A model generated the notes under the pieces. The model was not told the origin of the DNA and searched no databases. It saw only the letters and a program-made list of their open reading frames with translations. This document shows positions 18,251-27,442 of a stretch of DNA of 43,048 nt, in pieces (within the stretch, counting starts at the first letter, position 1; each line of letters opens with the position of its first letter). Location: contig JACPHJ010000012.1 of assembly GCA_016188675.1 (NCBI GenBank), positions 1 through 43,048 on the forward strand, in the 5' to 3' direction. The stretch is from Planctomycetota bacterium (GTDB taxonomy: Bacteria; Planctomycetota; Brocadiia; Brocadiales; Brocadiaceae). A program made the translations under genes and the position numbers.

Positions 18251-18985
18251 ATGATTACGCAAACAGAATTATTGACTAAGAAAGGCGAGCATATCCAGCA
18301 GATGTTTGGCTCGATTGCCAGGGTATATGACCTTTTAAACACGCTTTTGAGTTTTAACTTTGACAAGATCTGGCGCAGGTTTGCCGTGAAGGTGAGCAAC
18401 ATCACCCCAGATGCAAAGGTGCTGGACGTTTGCACAGGCACGGGAGATCTTGCAATTGCTTATTCCAAAGTATTGAATAGCAGTGGAAAGGTTATTGGAA
18501 GCGATTTTTGTCATGAAATGGTCAAACTCGCAGACCATAAGTTCAGGAAAAAGAACCTTTCCGGTAAAATAGAAGTTCTTGGGGCTGATACGTTACACCT
18601 GCCTTTTCATGACAATTATTTTCAAGTATCTGCCGTGGCATTTGGGATCAGGAACGTGTCTGATTTGAAGGCCGGTATTGCCGAAATGGTGCGGATAACA
18701 GCCCCGGGTGGTCGTGTTGTAATATTGGAATTTTCACAACCAACGAATCCGCTATTTAAAGCGATATATTATTTTTACTTTAAAAAGATACTTCCTTTGA
18801 TTGGAAAGCTCATTTCACGCAGTAAGTATAATGCTTACTCCTATCTTCCGTCATCGGTGCTAAACTTTCCTGACCGGTATGGATTGAAAATACTCATGGA
18901 ATACTGCATGCTTGAAGACGTAAAAATTTATACAAGAACGCTGGGTATTGTGACTGTGCATATCGGTAAAAAGCCTGGTAATTAG
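18251..18985 (+). CDS. ubiE: Demethylmenaquinone methyltransferase UbiE/MenG
   Basis: The 244-residue class I SAM methyltransferase has motif I VLDVCTGTGDLAI, an N-terminal MFGSIARVYDLLNTLLSFNFDKIWRR typical of UbiE/MenG, FGIRNVSDLKAGIAEMVRITAPGGRVVILEFSQP, and YSYLPSSVLNFPDRYGL. It catalyses the last C-methylation of menaquinone. Directly follows ubiD and probably shares its transcript. Only a very weak ribosome binding site is seen. Confidence 0.93.
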   Translation: MITQTELLTKKGEHIQQMFGSIARVYDLLNTLLSFNFDKIWRRFAVKVSNITPDAKVLDVCTGTGDLAIAYSKVLNSSGKVIGSDFCHEMVKLADHKFRKKNLSGKIEVLGADTLHLPFHDNYFQVSAVAFGIRNVSDLKAGIAEMVRITAPGGRVVILEFSQPTNPLFKAIYYFYFKKILPLIGKLISRSKYNAYSYLPSSVLNFPDRYGLKILMEYCMLEDVKIYTRTLGIVTVHIGKKPGN

Positions 18986-19004
18986 ACACAATTTTTTTTC
19001 TTCT

Positions 19005-19023
19005 CCAGGTACTAATCACCTGG
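19005..19023 (+). other. Small hairpin after ubiE
   Basis: CCAGGT-ACTAATC-ACCTGG is a 6-bp perfect stem with a 7-base loop, 20 bases after the ubiE stop. The T-run lies before and not after it, so it is not a classical intrinsic terminator for ubiE. Confidence 0.4.
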
Positions 19024-19135
19024 GGGCATCCAACAGTTTAATTTTTTAATTGCGTTAGTAATTTTTACAGGGTCTTAGGGTGTGGAATGTAACACTAAGG
19101 CCTATAGTAACCGATAATATTCGGAGTGTGGTACC

Positions 19136-21643
19136 ATGAAAATGTTGCGCATGATATCTATAATAGTTATTGTTTTGACAGCGGCAGTCTCCTCGCTTCG
19201 GGCTGGGCAGAATACACGCAAACCATCAAAAGCAGAGATTATTCAAAAGTCACAGAACCTTCGAATACCTTTTATAACGAATACCGGCCAGATTGACAAA
19301 AGGGTTGCGTTCTATACAAAAACATTTGGGGGAAGTGTATTTGTAACGGAAGAGGGGGAGGTTGTGTATACGTTGCCCGGAAACGCTGAGAAGCAAGAAT
19401 CCAGAACCCGGAAACCAGAAAACCGTATATCTCAGTACGCAACACTCAATCAAAAATCCGCATTCTACAATCCGCAGTCAAATATTAAGAGGATGATTGC
19501 CATAAAGGAGGAGTTTGTTGGCGGAAATATTCCTGGGGTAAATGGCGAATGCGAGGCTGTAGCAAAGGTCAGTATTTTTGTTGGAGATAATCCGTCGAAA
19601 TGGAAGAATAATATACCAGTGTATGAAGTCGTGAATATGGGAGAGGTATATCGGGGAATAGGGCTAAAATTAAAGGCTTACGGGGGCAATGTTGAGAAGG
19701 TATTTTGTGTGAAGCCAGGAGCAGACCCGGAATTGATAAAGGTTAGGCTGAGTGCAGTAAAAGATTGCGGAGTGAGGAACGCGGAGTGTGGAATAGAGAA
19801 TCCAAAATCAGAATTCCAAAATCCGAAATTCCAGACAAACCAATCTGGCGAACTCGAAGTAAAAACGGAATTGGGCGTTATTAAATTTACAAAACCTATT
19901 GCGTATCAGGAGATTAACGGCAAACGGGTTTATGTAGATGCAGAGTATTGTATTGAGAAATCAGAAGTAGGAAGCTCGATGCCTGAGGTCAGAAGCCAGA
20001 GGCGAGAAGCAGGAGGCATGATTCGAATTGGCGGCAGAGAAAAATGGATGAGGAGAAAGGGAGCGTATTTAACTTTCAATTCTCAATTTCAAACTGAAAA
20101 CTTACAACCAGAATCTAAAAATTCGAAATATACAAGAAGTTTTACGTCACCCACCACCCACAGCCCGTCACGCATTATTTATGGTTTTAAGGTGGCAGGC
20201 TATGATAAAACAAAAGACCTTATTATAGATCCCCTTCTTGCTTCAACATATCTGGGCGGATTAAGCTCGGACTATGGCTATTCAATCGCTATAGATTCGA
20301 AAGGAAATATTTATGTTGCCGGTTATACTGAGGCGTCGGATTTTCCAACGACGACAGGAGCGTATAATGTTTCTTATAATTATAGTGATATTTTTGTTAC
20401 AAAGTTAAATGGGGATTTGTCACAAGTACTTGCATCTACTTACTTGGGTGGATCGTCAGAAGATTATGTGCGTTCTATAGCCATAGATTCATGCAAAAAT
20501 GTTATTTATGTAACTGGTCAAACTTTATCTTCTGCCTTTCCAACAACTGCTAATGCTTACGATACTAAAAAAAATGGTTCCAGCGATGCCTTTTTGGTAA
20601 GATTAAGCGGCGATTTAGCACATCTCCTTGCTTCAACATTTCTGGGGGGCTCTTCTGATGAGTTTGCTTATTCCGTGGTCTCAGACTCGAACGGAATTAA
20701 CATATATGTGACTGGCAGGACTTCATCATCAAACTTTCCAACAACTCCCGGCGCTTATGATACTACTTTTGATAACGGTGATGTCTTCATATCAAAGTTT
20801 AACTGGAATTTGACACAACTTCTTGCATCCACATATTTAGGCGGCACTAACAATGATTACGGCCATTCGATAGCCATAAGCACAGATAGAAATATATACG
20901 TGAGCGGCGAGACGTGGTCATCTGATTTTCCTGCAAGTATTGACGCTTATGATACTTCTTTTAATGGCGGCTTTGGTGATGTCTTTGTATCAAAGTTTAA
21001 CTGGGATTTAACCCACATCATTGCATCAACATTTCTGGGAGGAAGTTCGGATGATTCCGCTAATGCTATTGCCACAGATTCGCGTGGGAATATTTACGTG
21101 ACGGGACAAACTGAATCTCTGGATTTTCCTACTACCCCGGCAGCCTACAATACGTCTTTTCATAATGGAGATGCATTTGTATCCAAGCTAAATGGGAATT
21201 TAACAGCACTTCTCGCGTCCACTTTTTTGGGCGGAGCTGATGATGATGTTGGTAATTCTATAGCCATAGGCACAGAGGGTAATATCTATGTGGCTGGACA
21301 TACGGGATCGTCAGACTTTCCAACAACTCCGGGTTCTTACAGCACTTCTAAGGGTATATTATTTGACGCCTTTATTTCAAAGCTCAGTGGGGATTTAACA
21401 ATACTCTTTGCATCCACGTATTTGGGAGGAAATTATAGAGATATTGCCCGTTCCATTGCCCTGGATTCAGGGGGAAACATTTATGTGACTGGTGAGACCC
21501 GGTCATCCAACTTCCCGACGACCCCGGGTGCTTATGATCATTCTTATAACGGCGATGTAAATACTTCTTATGATTTTGATGCCTTTGTGTCAAAATTAGA
21601 CTGTAACCTTTCTGCACAAACCACTGCAGCAACAAAAAAATGA
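19136..21643 (+). CDS. Secreted SBBP-repeat (seven-repeat beta-propeller) protein
   Basis: The 835-residue protein has a signal peptide (MKMLRMISIIVIVLTAAVSSLRAG), a GGAG site nine bases before the ATG, a 330-residue N-terminal domain beginning IPFITNTGQIDKRVAFYTKTFGG as in SBBP proteins, then seven units of about 55-60 residues starting near residue 368. Each unit has the form ASTYLGGSSxD..SIAxDSxGNIYVxGxTxSxxFPTT. Seven copies suit one closed seven-bladed propeller. No sorting tail or cell-wall anchor is seen after the last unit. The N-terminal domain carries at least four low-complexity inserts from short-word repeats. Function unknown; likely extracellular or periplasmic. Confidence 0.88.
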   Translation: MKMLRMISIIVIVLTAAVSSLRAGQNTRKPSKAEIIQKSQNLRIPFITNTGQIDKRVAFYTKTFGGSVFVTEEGEVVYTLPGNAEKQESRTRKPENRISQYATLNQKSAFYNPQSNIKRMIAIKEEFVGGNIPGVNGECEAVAKVSIFVGDNPSKWKNNIPVYEVVNMGEVYRGIGLKLKAYGGNVEKVFCVKPGADPELIKVRLSAVKDCGVRNAECGIENPKSEFQNPKFQTNQSGELEVKTELGVIKFTKPIAYQEINGKRVYVDAEYCIEKSEVGSSMPEVRSQRREAGGMIRIGGREKWMRRKGAYLTFNSQFQTENLQPESKNSKYTRSFTSPTTHSPSRIIYGFKVAGYDKTKDLIIDPLLASTYLGGLSSDYGYSIAIDSKGNIYVAGYTEASDFPTTTGAYNVSYNYSDIFVTKLNGDLSQVLASTYLGGSSEDYVRSIAIDSCKNVIYVTGQTLSSAFPTTANAYDTKKNGSSDAFLVRLSGDLAHLLASTFLGGSSDEFAYSVVSDSNGINIYVTGRTSSSNFPTTPGAYDTTFDNGDVFISKFNWNLTQLLASTYLGGTNNDYGHSIAISTDRNIYVSGETWSSDFPASIDAYDTSFNGGFGDVFVSKFNWDLTHIIASTFLGGSSDDSANAIATDSRGNIYVTGQTESLDFPTTPAAYNTSFHNGDAFVSKLNGNLTALLASTFLGGADDDVGNSIAIGTEGNIYVAGHTGSSDFPTTPGSYSTSKGILFDAFISKLSGDLTILFASTYLGGNYRDIARSIALDSGGNIYVTGETRSSNFPTTPGAYDHSYNGDVNTSYDFDAFVSKLDCNLSAQTTAATKK
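19390..20170 (+). repeat. Several degenerate word-repeat inserts inside the SBBP gene
   Basis: Four blocks stand out: about 19390-19490 (AATCCAGAACCCGGAAACCAGAAA), 19776-19845 (AATCAGAATTCCAAAATCC), 19966-20030 (GAAGCCAGAGGCGAGAAGCA) and 20074-20170 (CCACCACCCACAGCCCGTCA). Each consists of 6-10 base words repeated with small changes. They stay in frame and encode polar low-complexity peptides rich in Glu, Lys, Asn, Gln, Arg and Ser. Confidence 0.65.
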
Positions 21644-21910
21644 TATTTTAGCGGTAAGCTGGCATACTTCAATAAGCGTATCAAAAAACATCAATAAGCT
21701 TGACTAGCCTGAAAAGATTTTGTATTATGTCATCTGTAAGTCTGGACGCAGATTGTCAGGATTTGCAAATTTCTATCTGTGTATACCTGTGAAAATCAGG
21801 GTTCCCATGATTTATTAAAAATCCTCTTTTCGTATCTCAAATTTCAACATCGTATTAGATGACGCATGAGTATGGGTTATGCGTCATTGTGGGTACGACT
21901 TATCAGCTAC

Positions 21911-21984
21911 TGGGGAATAGTGTAACGGTAGCACAAACGACTCTGGATCGTTTTGTCTAGGTTCGAATCCTAGTTCCCCAGCCA
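21911..21984 (+). tRNA. tRNA-Gln (anticodon CUG), CCA encoded
   Basis: Cloverleaf found by eye: acceptor TGGGGAA/TTCCCCA, anticodon stem AACGA/TCGTT enclosing loop CTCTGGA with anticodon CTG at 21943-21945, T-arm CTAGG-TTCGAAT-CCTAG, discriminator G at 21981 and encoded CCA at 21982-21984. It stands alone between the SBBP gene and a small basic-protein gene. The rest of the 21644-22075 gap shows nothing I can name. Confidence 0.95.
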
Positions 21985-22075
21985 ATTCTATGCAGGTTTC
22001 AAGGTTGTGCGTACTCATAATATGCATAAAACATACTGAAATGTTTCTTAACCTTAAACAAAAGGAGAATAAACC

Positions 22076-22183
22076 ATGAGCAAAGGAATGGACAGTAAGA
22101 AGTCAGACAAGAAGAAACCGTTAAAAACCATGAAGGAAAAAAAGGCCGCTAAGAGGCTGAAGAAGGAGTCTAAGAAGAGATAA
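22076..22183 (+). CDS. 35-residue lysine-rich basic protein
   Basis: The frame MSKGMDSKKSDKKKPLKTMK...RLKKESKKR is preceded by AAAGGAG at good spacing (22061-22067). About half the residues are Lys or Arg. Small proteins beginning MxKGxDxKKxxKKKPxKTxKEKxAAK occur, as I recall, in many proteobacteria with unknown role; nucleic-acid binding is a reasonable guess. Too short for most ORF cut-offs. Confidence 0.75.
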   Translation: MSKGMDSKKSDKKKPLKTMKEKKAAKRLKKESKKR

Positions 22184-22323
22184 GGGAAAACACAAAATGG
22201 CTGCCCATTTAAAAGCACCTGCGCTTAGAGCCTTTTGTAAGGAAAGTGCAAAAGACTCCAATCCTAACGGTTAGCGCCATTCCGGCTAATTTCAAAGTTT
22301 TGATTTCTAATGGAGAATTTTAC

Positions 22324-23046
22324 ATGTTCTTTTTACGTTTTTGTACAGCAATTATTGGCCTGATTGTACTTGCCCCATTTTTGGCTTACTCCGGGCATCT
22401 CGACTCTCCAGTTGTTCCCGCCGCAATGGACTCAGAAGTACTTAATGGAAAAACCTTCTTGGAACTAAACAACGCCGACAGATGGGGATTAATTACGGAA
22501 ACCCAAGCGCAGAACATCGTTCGAAGTTCAATACAAAAGACCGGACAGATTACTGCTTGTGTGACAGGAGATGACGCGAATTCGAACAAAGAGGCAGCTT
22601 CGCCCAGCGCCCGCTTTACGGATAATAGTAACGGTACAGTAACTGACAACCTTACTGGATTGATATGGCTGCAGAATGCCAACGTCGCTGGTGCAAGAGT
22701 ATGGGCAGATGCCCTGACTGATGTGGCGAACCTGAATAGAGACGGAACGATGAATGGAACTCCTGCCGGTGATAAGAGCAACACTGGCAGTCACCAAACT
22801 AACTGGCGACTGCCGAATAGGAATGAGTTAGCGAGTCTGACTGATTCAAGCAACAACAATCCTGCCCTTCCATCGGGCTACTCTAGCTTCTTTAACGGCG
22901 TGCAGTCGGACGGCTACTGGTCGGGTGATACACTCAATGGCGGTGAGGCCTATGCGTGGATCGTGAACTTGAGCGATAACGGCATTATGGACACTGCACA
23001 TAAGACCGAAACTTACTATGTATGGCCTGTTCGCGCTGGGAAATAG
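22324..23046 (+). CDS. Secreted DUF1566 protein
   Basis: I start this at ATG 22324, which follows TGGAGAA and gives a clean signal peptide (MFFLRFCTAIIGLIVLAPFLAYSG); an ATG 78 bases upstream adds a non-signal-like extension. The mature part carries the DUF1566 pattern: ARFTDNSNGTVTDNLTGLIWLQNAN, NWRLPNRNELASLTD, YWSGDT, AYAWIVNLSDNG and VWPVRAGK. DUF1566 is related to C-type-lectin-like/formylglycine-enzyme-like folds; the function here is unknown, probably a surface or periplasmic protein. Confidence 0.88.
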   Translation: MFFLRFCTAIIGLIVLAPFLAYSGHLDSPVVPAAMDSEVLNGKTFLELNNADRWGLITETQAQNIVRSSIQKTGQITACVTGDDANSNKEAASPSARFTDNSNGTVTDNLTGLIWLQNANVAGARVWADALTDVANLNRDGTMNGTPAGDKSNTGSHQTNWRLPNRNELASLTDSSNNNPALPSGYSSFFNGVQSDGYWSGDTLNGGEAYAWIVNLSDNGIMDTAHKTETYYVWPVRAGK

Positions 23047-23344
23047 ATTCATATTTCTTGCGCCACCAAGACACCAAGTCACAAACATAATTATTGTAGG
23101 GACACGGCGCTCCGTACCCCCCCCACGGAACTGGTGGCTCTGTGTCGAATTGAATTTCCTAAATTAACGCCCTAAGTAAGCAGTGTCTTTTCAACCTTCC
23201 CCTCGTAAAAAATAATCCAAAAGCCAATCCGTTCTGATTGTTTTGTAATTCTTTAAATATTTGCTAAATTATTTTTTTGTAATTCCGATAATTATTAATA
23301 GCAAATGAAATCTAAGATAATACATACAAAAAGGGAGGGGAATT
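23047..23344. other. Intergenic stretch before the PAS-GGDEF gene
   Basis: No gene is seen. It contains GTAGGGACACGGCGCTCCG (about 23096-23114) followed by a C8 run, which looks like a piece of the widespread GTAGGGACACGGC dispersed repeat type. The last 120 bases are AT-rich and probably hold the promoter of the next gene, ending in a strong GGGAGGGG ribosome binding site. Confidence 0.45.
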
Positions 23345-24253
23345 GTGAACAATGGAGATTTATACAAACATTTGTTGGATAGTTTGTCTGCGGGGGTATA
23401 TGTCGTTGACCAGGAAAGGGTAATTTCTTCCTGGAATAAAAGCGCAGAGAGGCTTACGGGTTATAAAAGCGCTGAGGTGGTGGGGCAATGTTGTCGGGGA
23501 GATGTTTTGAAGTATGTTGATGACAGGGGCGTCAGTGTTTGTGGGGGAGAATGCCTGGTTGTAAAATCAATTGCTGACGGCTGCATGCATAGTATGGAGG
23601 TGTACGTTCATCACAAGGAAGGTCATCGCGTGCCTATTTTAGTGCGTGTATCACCCATTAAAGATTTACAAGGAGAAATCATAGGCGCTGTTGAAGAGCT
23701 TTGCGATAATTCTTCCAAGGCGGCATATGTGCATAAGATTGAAGAACTGGAAAAATGCGCTTTGGTCGACCCTCATACGGGTTTAATGAAGAAACGTGGA
23801 TTAGAGATGAACCTGCGGTCCGTAGTAGGTGTAATGCATAGGTATGGCTGGTCGTATGGGGTCATTTATGCGGATATCGATGAGTTTGAGCGAATAAACG
23901 AGATGTATGGACGTAATATTGGGAATGATGTATTAAAGATGATTGCAAAGACGCTGCAAAATAGCGTGCGGGCAACCGACGTGGTTGGCCGATGGGAAGA
24001 CGATGCGTTTATGGTAATTGCAGCGAACGTTAATGAAGACCAACTCAATAAGATTGCAAATAAGATTAGAGTGCTTGTCGAGCAGTCGGGTTTTTCTGTA
24101 GAGGCCGATATTATTCGCGTTACAACCTCAGTCTGCGCAACGATTGTAAGGTCAAATGATACTGTGGGTACTTTATTTGAAAGGATAGATAAATTGATGG
24201 AACATAGCAAAGTATTCAGGAAAAAACACGTACTTTTGAAGATGGCTGTTTAA
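23345..24253 (+). CDS. PAS-GGDEF protein with degenerate GGDEF motif
   Basis: The GTG start follows GGGAGGGG. Residues about 1-125 form a PAS domain (LLDSLSAGVYVVDQERVISSWNKSAERLTGY...) with a CC and a CGGEC pair between strands. Residues about 140-302 form a GGDEF domain, with DPHTGLMKKRGLEMNL and YGVIYADIDEFERINEMYG. The catalytic GGDEF is replaced by EDDAF (residues 218-222), so cyclase activity is unlikely, yet the inhibitory-site motif RATD (209-212) sits exactly five residues before it. It may bind c-di-GMP or act by protein contact. No membrane segment is seen. Its stop overlaps the convergent nnrE stop. Confidence 0.9.
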   Translation: MNNGDLYKHLLDSLSAGVYVVDQERVISSWNKSAERLTGYKSAEVVGQCCRGDVLKYVDDRGVSVCGGECLVVKSIADGCMHSMEVYVHHKEGHRVPILVRVSPIKDLQGEIIGAVEELCDNSSKAAYVHKIEELEKCALVDPHTGLMKKRGLEMNLRSVVGVMHRYGWSYGVIYADIDEFERINEMYGRNIGNDVLKMIAKTLQNSVRATDVVGRWEDDAFMVIAANVNEDQLNKIANKIRVLVEQSGFSVEADIIRVTTSVCATIVRSNDTVGTLFERIDKLMEHSKVFRKKHVLLKMAV

Positions 24254-24924
24254 AGAAGCAATTCTCTTGGAATACTAATATCAGTTACTATAACATCACC
24301 AGTATAACTAGGACCATCGCCAAGATAAAAACCCTTTTTTGCAGCAGCAAAGGTTACGGTTTTTGTTGCCTTAATGGCAGCACCTAAGATTTTACCACTA
24401 TTACAGTCGATCCCCGATGGTATGTCCACAGATACAATGGGTTTATTCAGGTTGTTAACTCCATCAATAAGTGTTTTAAATGGTTCACGGACGTCTCCCG
24501 AAAGCCCAGTCCCAAACAAGGCATCTACCAGAATATTATAACCAACCAACTCCTTTAAAATGTTGTTTACACCGGGAATATCAAGAATCTCTTTCACGGG
24601 TATTTTCATATTGAGTAGTATTCGTAAGTTTGTGCCAGCATCCCCGTCTCTTAAAATATCAATAATCCTTGCAACGAGAAAGACGCCGACTGAAATGCTA
24701 TGGTTATGAAGGTGTCGCGCTATAACAAACCCATCGCCGCCATTATTTCCTTTTCCGCACAAAATGGCCACTTTTGTTTTTTGAGGATTATCTGTCATCT
24801 GTAGGATTTCTTCGGCAACGTTCCGTCCGGCATTTTCCATAAGGATAATCCCAGGAATTTCGTATTCTTCAATGGCCTTTCTGTCCAATTTCCTCATTTC
24901 TTCGCGGGTTAGTGATTTATTCAT
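24250..24924 (-). CDS. nnrE: NAD(P)H-hydrate epimerase (YjeF N-terminal domain)
   Basis: About 224 residues from ATG 24924 (MNKSLTREEMRKLDRKAIEEY); an upstream ATG at 24960 adds 12 atypical residues. Motifs: YEIPGIILMENAGRNVAEEI, VAILCGKGNNGGDGFVIARHL, VDALFGTGLSGDVREPF, VSVDIPSGIDCNSGKILG. It repairs damaged (hydrated) NAD(P)H by epimerising the R form. Many bacteria fuse it to the ADP/ATP-dependent dehydratase; here only the epimerase domain is present. Confidence 0.93.
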   Translation of the reverse strand: MNKSLTREEMRKLDRKAIEEYEIPGIILMENAGRNVAEEILQMTDNPQKTKVAILCGKGNNGGDGFVIARHLHNHSISVGVFLVARIIDILRDGDAGTNLRILLNMKIPVKEILDIPGVNNILKELVGYNILVDALFGTGLSGDVREPFKTLIDGVNNLNKPIVSVDIPSGIDCNSGKILGAAIKATKTVTFAAAKKGFYLGDGPSYTGDVIVTDISIPRELLL

Positions 24925-24960
24925 TTTATAACTATTCAACCACAAAGTTTTCAGAGTCAT

Positions 24961-25441
24961 AGAATATAGACGTTACAAATTCGCTAGAAATTATTATGTG
25001 TAAAAACATAATAGCACTTTTATCATTTTTGTAAATGATCAATATTTGTTGGGGCGGCAAGCAAAAAGGACATATAGTATAGAATCTTCGTTAGTTTATT
25101 GTGTGACAATTCTTTCTTGATTTGCTCGATGAATTTTGCTAGAAATTTCACAAGTTTACCTAAATAAAGGGATTTAGTTTTTATTGCTCAATAATTGGTT
25201 GGACTGCAATTCGATGGATTGCAGGGTAAGCATTATGAATCAAACAACAAGAAGAAAATTTATGCTATGGATGGCTTCTACTCTGGTTTTGCCAGTGTTC
25301 TAAATAAATTAACTCACGCAAATTTATTTAAATTTCAAAGGTTCCTCATAAATAAATTCACGGTGGCAGGTGTTCAATATTATTACGGGAAAAATATCAT
25401 TCATCACCTACGAAAACTGTTAAACGCATCTTGTTAAATTA
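24961..25441. other. Gene-poor gap between nnrE and the CLC channel gene
   Basis: This 481-bp AT-rich stretch holds no gene I can support. A 7-bp inverted repeat ATTATGT-6-ACATAAT lies at 24993-25012, a possible operator. GCTAGAAATT occurs twice (about 24982 and 25138). A plus-strand 80-codon frame from TTG 25195 to 25437 has no ribosome binding site or recognisable motif and may be a decayed gene or chance. Confidence 0.5.
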
Positions 25442-27289
25442 CTATGCAAAATTCACTTCACGACGAGTCAATGCAAGATCATATGCCTGCGATATATCAG
25501 CGCTGCGCAACAAACCCATTAAACGGTGTTGATTATCTCGAGAGACAACTGGCAATTGACTTACATCACGTACCCTAATACGCCGCAATGCCATACTAAT
25601 GGTCTCGTCCGGATATACCACAAGCAATTCTCTCGTACAGATTTCTCCGACTGTATATTCCATACATCTATTACTATTCTGATATCTGTTAATGTCCTGC
25701 AAGGTGATAATTCCAACTAATTCATCAATATCGTTTACCACCGGTAAGCCGTGATATTGCGTTTGCATAAGAAGGTCTACTGCCTTTTTCTGAGAATCAG
25801 AATCGCGCAAAGTTGCGATTCTTGTTATCATGACCTCACTTACGGTAATTGATTCCAGCACATCAATATTGCGACCTTGTTTCAATCGTATACCTTTTAA
25901 CGTTAATCCAAGGGTATACACTGAATCGCGTTGCAAGTGCCACGAGAGAAACATGCTGGCGTTCACAGCAAACATCAATGGGAGTATAATTCGATAATCG
26001 TGGGTCATTTCAAAAAGCAGGATAAATGAAGTAATTGGCGCATGCACCGTACCTGCGAGCGTGGTAGCCATCCCAACCATTGCAAAAGCAGGCGGTGAGA
26101 TATTGAGGGAAGGAAAGAGTTGTTCAGCTATAAGCCCATAAGCGCCACCGAGCATAGCACCAGAAAACAGGGCTGGAGCGAACACCCCACCATGAAAACC
26201 GCTGCTGATGCATACTGGCGTTAATACCAGTTTGGCAAACGCCAGTGAAATTAAGACCGTAATTGTCAATGATTTGCCGTTTAAAATTTTATCAATTGTA
26301 TCATAACCAGTACCAAACACTTGCGGCAAGTAAATCCCGACCAGTCCTACGGCAAGTCCGGCAACTGTTGGTTTAAGCCATTGGGGCGCACGCCACTTAT
26401 CAAAAACAAATCGTGTGAAATGATGAAAGCGAATATAGAATGTCGCTCCCAGCCCAACCAGCATACCAAGCCCTAAATATAGCGGTAGTTCCCATGCCGA
26501 ATTAAAAGCATATGATGGGATATGAAATGCTGGTTGCGTCCCTGATATAGCCTGAGTGAACACAGATGAGACCACTGCGGCTAGCGCAACGGCGCCAAAG
26601 GCGTTAATGCTCAATTCGCCTATAATAATTTCCAACGCAAAGAATAAACCTGTAATAGGTGCATTGAATGCTGCTGCAATTCCTCCTGCTGCGCCTGAGG
26701 CAACAAGTGTACGAACACGATTATCGGAAAGATGCAATATTTGCCCGAACATTGAACCGAGGTATGCACCAATCTGTACTGACGGGTCTGCTGGACCCAC
26801 GGATGCGCCAAAACCAATAGATACAGCAGATGCAACAGTTTTGGCAGGTATTTTCTTGTATGGAAGGCGTCCACCAGATAATGATACTGCCTCCATAATG
26901 CCGCCTACTCCGAGATAACGTTCTCTACCAATGAAGAAATATGCAATCAGCCCGACAACGAGACCGCCTATGACAGGCGCAAAGATGAACATCCCATTCC
27001 CTATATAACCTAAGGCTACACCTATTTTGTTAAATCCTATCCAGTGTGCCAGGTCGTCTGAAATTCGAAGAATGAATTGTTTCTGATGAAAAAGACCCAG
27101 TGGGGTTCCTATTCCGTCGAATACAGTATAATATATAAGATCATATAGCTTTTTGAAAAGCAACACACCTACACCGCTAGTAATGCCAACGAATATGGCT
27201 ATTACAGCAAGAATAGCAGATTCAGATACTTGCCGTTTAGTGAGCCAGAGCGTGAATTTACCGAGAGAGAATTGCCTAAAGATATTCAT
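25442..27289 (-). CDS. CLC-family chloride channel with two C-terminal CBS domains
   Basis: The 615-residue protein has a CLC membrane core (residues about 20-440: GFGASVGPADPSVQIGAYLGSMFG, TLVASGAAGGIAAAFNAPITGLFFALEIII, SSGFHGGVFAPALFSGAMLGGAYG) and a CBS pair (about 465-600: VMITRIATLRDSDSQKKAVDLLMQTQYHGLPVVND and EICTRELLVVYPDETISMALRRI). Aligned with E. coli ClcA, the gating glutamate E148 is Ala167 and the inner proton glutamate E203 is Ile221. Known family chemistry says both are needed for H+/Cl- exchange, so this is more likely a passive anion channel. CBS domains may sense nucleotides. Confidence 0.93.
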   Translation of the reverse strand: MNIFRQFSLGKFTLWLTKRQVSESAILAVIAIFVGITSGVGVLLFKKLYDLIYYTVFDGIGTPLGLFHQKQFILRISDDLAHWIGFNKIGVALGYIGNGMFIFAPVIGGLVVGLIAYFFIGRERYLGVGGIMEAVSLSGGRLPYKKIPAKTVASAVSIGFGASVGPADPSVQIGAYLGSMFGQILHLSDNRVRTLVASGAAGGIAAAFNAPITGLFFALEIIIGELSINAFGAVALAAVVSSVFTQAISGTQPAFHIPSYAFNSAWELPLYLGLGMLVGLGATFYIRFHHFTRFVFDKWRAPQWLKPTVAGLAVGLVGIYLPQVFGTGYDTIDKILNGKSLTITVLISLAFAKLVLTPVCISSGFHGGVFAPALFSGAMLGGAYGLIAEQLFPSLNISPPAFAMVGMATTLAGTVHAPITSFILLFEMTHDYRIILPLMFAVNASMFLSWHLQRDSVYTLGLTLKGIRLKQGRNIDVLESITVSEVMITRIATLRDSDSQKKAVDLLMQTQYHGLPVVNDIDELVGIITLQDINRYQNSNRCMEYTVGEICTRELLVVYPDETISMALRRIRVRDVSQLPVVSRDNQHRLMGLLRSADISQAYDLALTRREVNFA

Positions 27290-27442
27290 AGTTTTATCAG
27301 CATGCCCTATAGTAATTTGATTTTGTAATTTACTTTAAACACCAAAAGGGCGGCGAATTTCCAATCGTGGAGTTTTTGTAAAATTGTTAGCCATTTTTTG
27401 CTATATCTTCTAGATTTGTTAACGGTGTGGCTGCTTTTTGTG

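Noticed and set aside
19005..19023. Intrinsic terminator of ubiD-ubiE
   Set aside because: The hairpin is followed by G and C, and the T-run lies on the wrong side.
23096..23118. Complete insertion or transposon end at GTAGGGACACGGC
   Set aside because: Only one arm of the common dispersed repeat is seen; no transposase or partner arm nearby.
25195..25437. 80-codon plus-strand frame before the CLC gene
   Set aside because: TTG start without ribosome binding site, no recognisable motif; described only as part of the gap.
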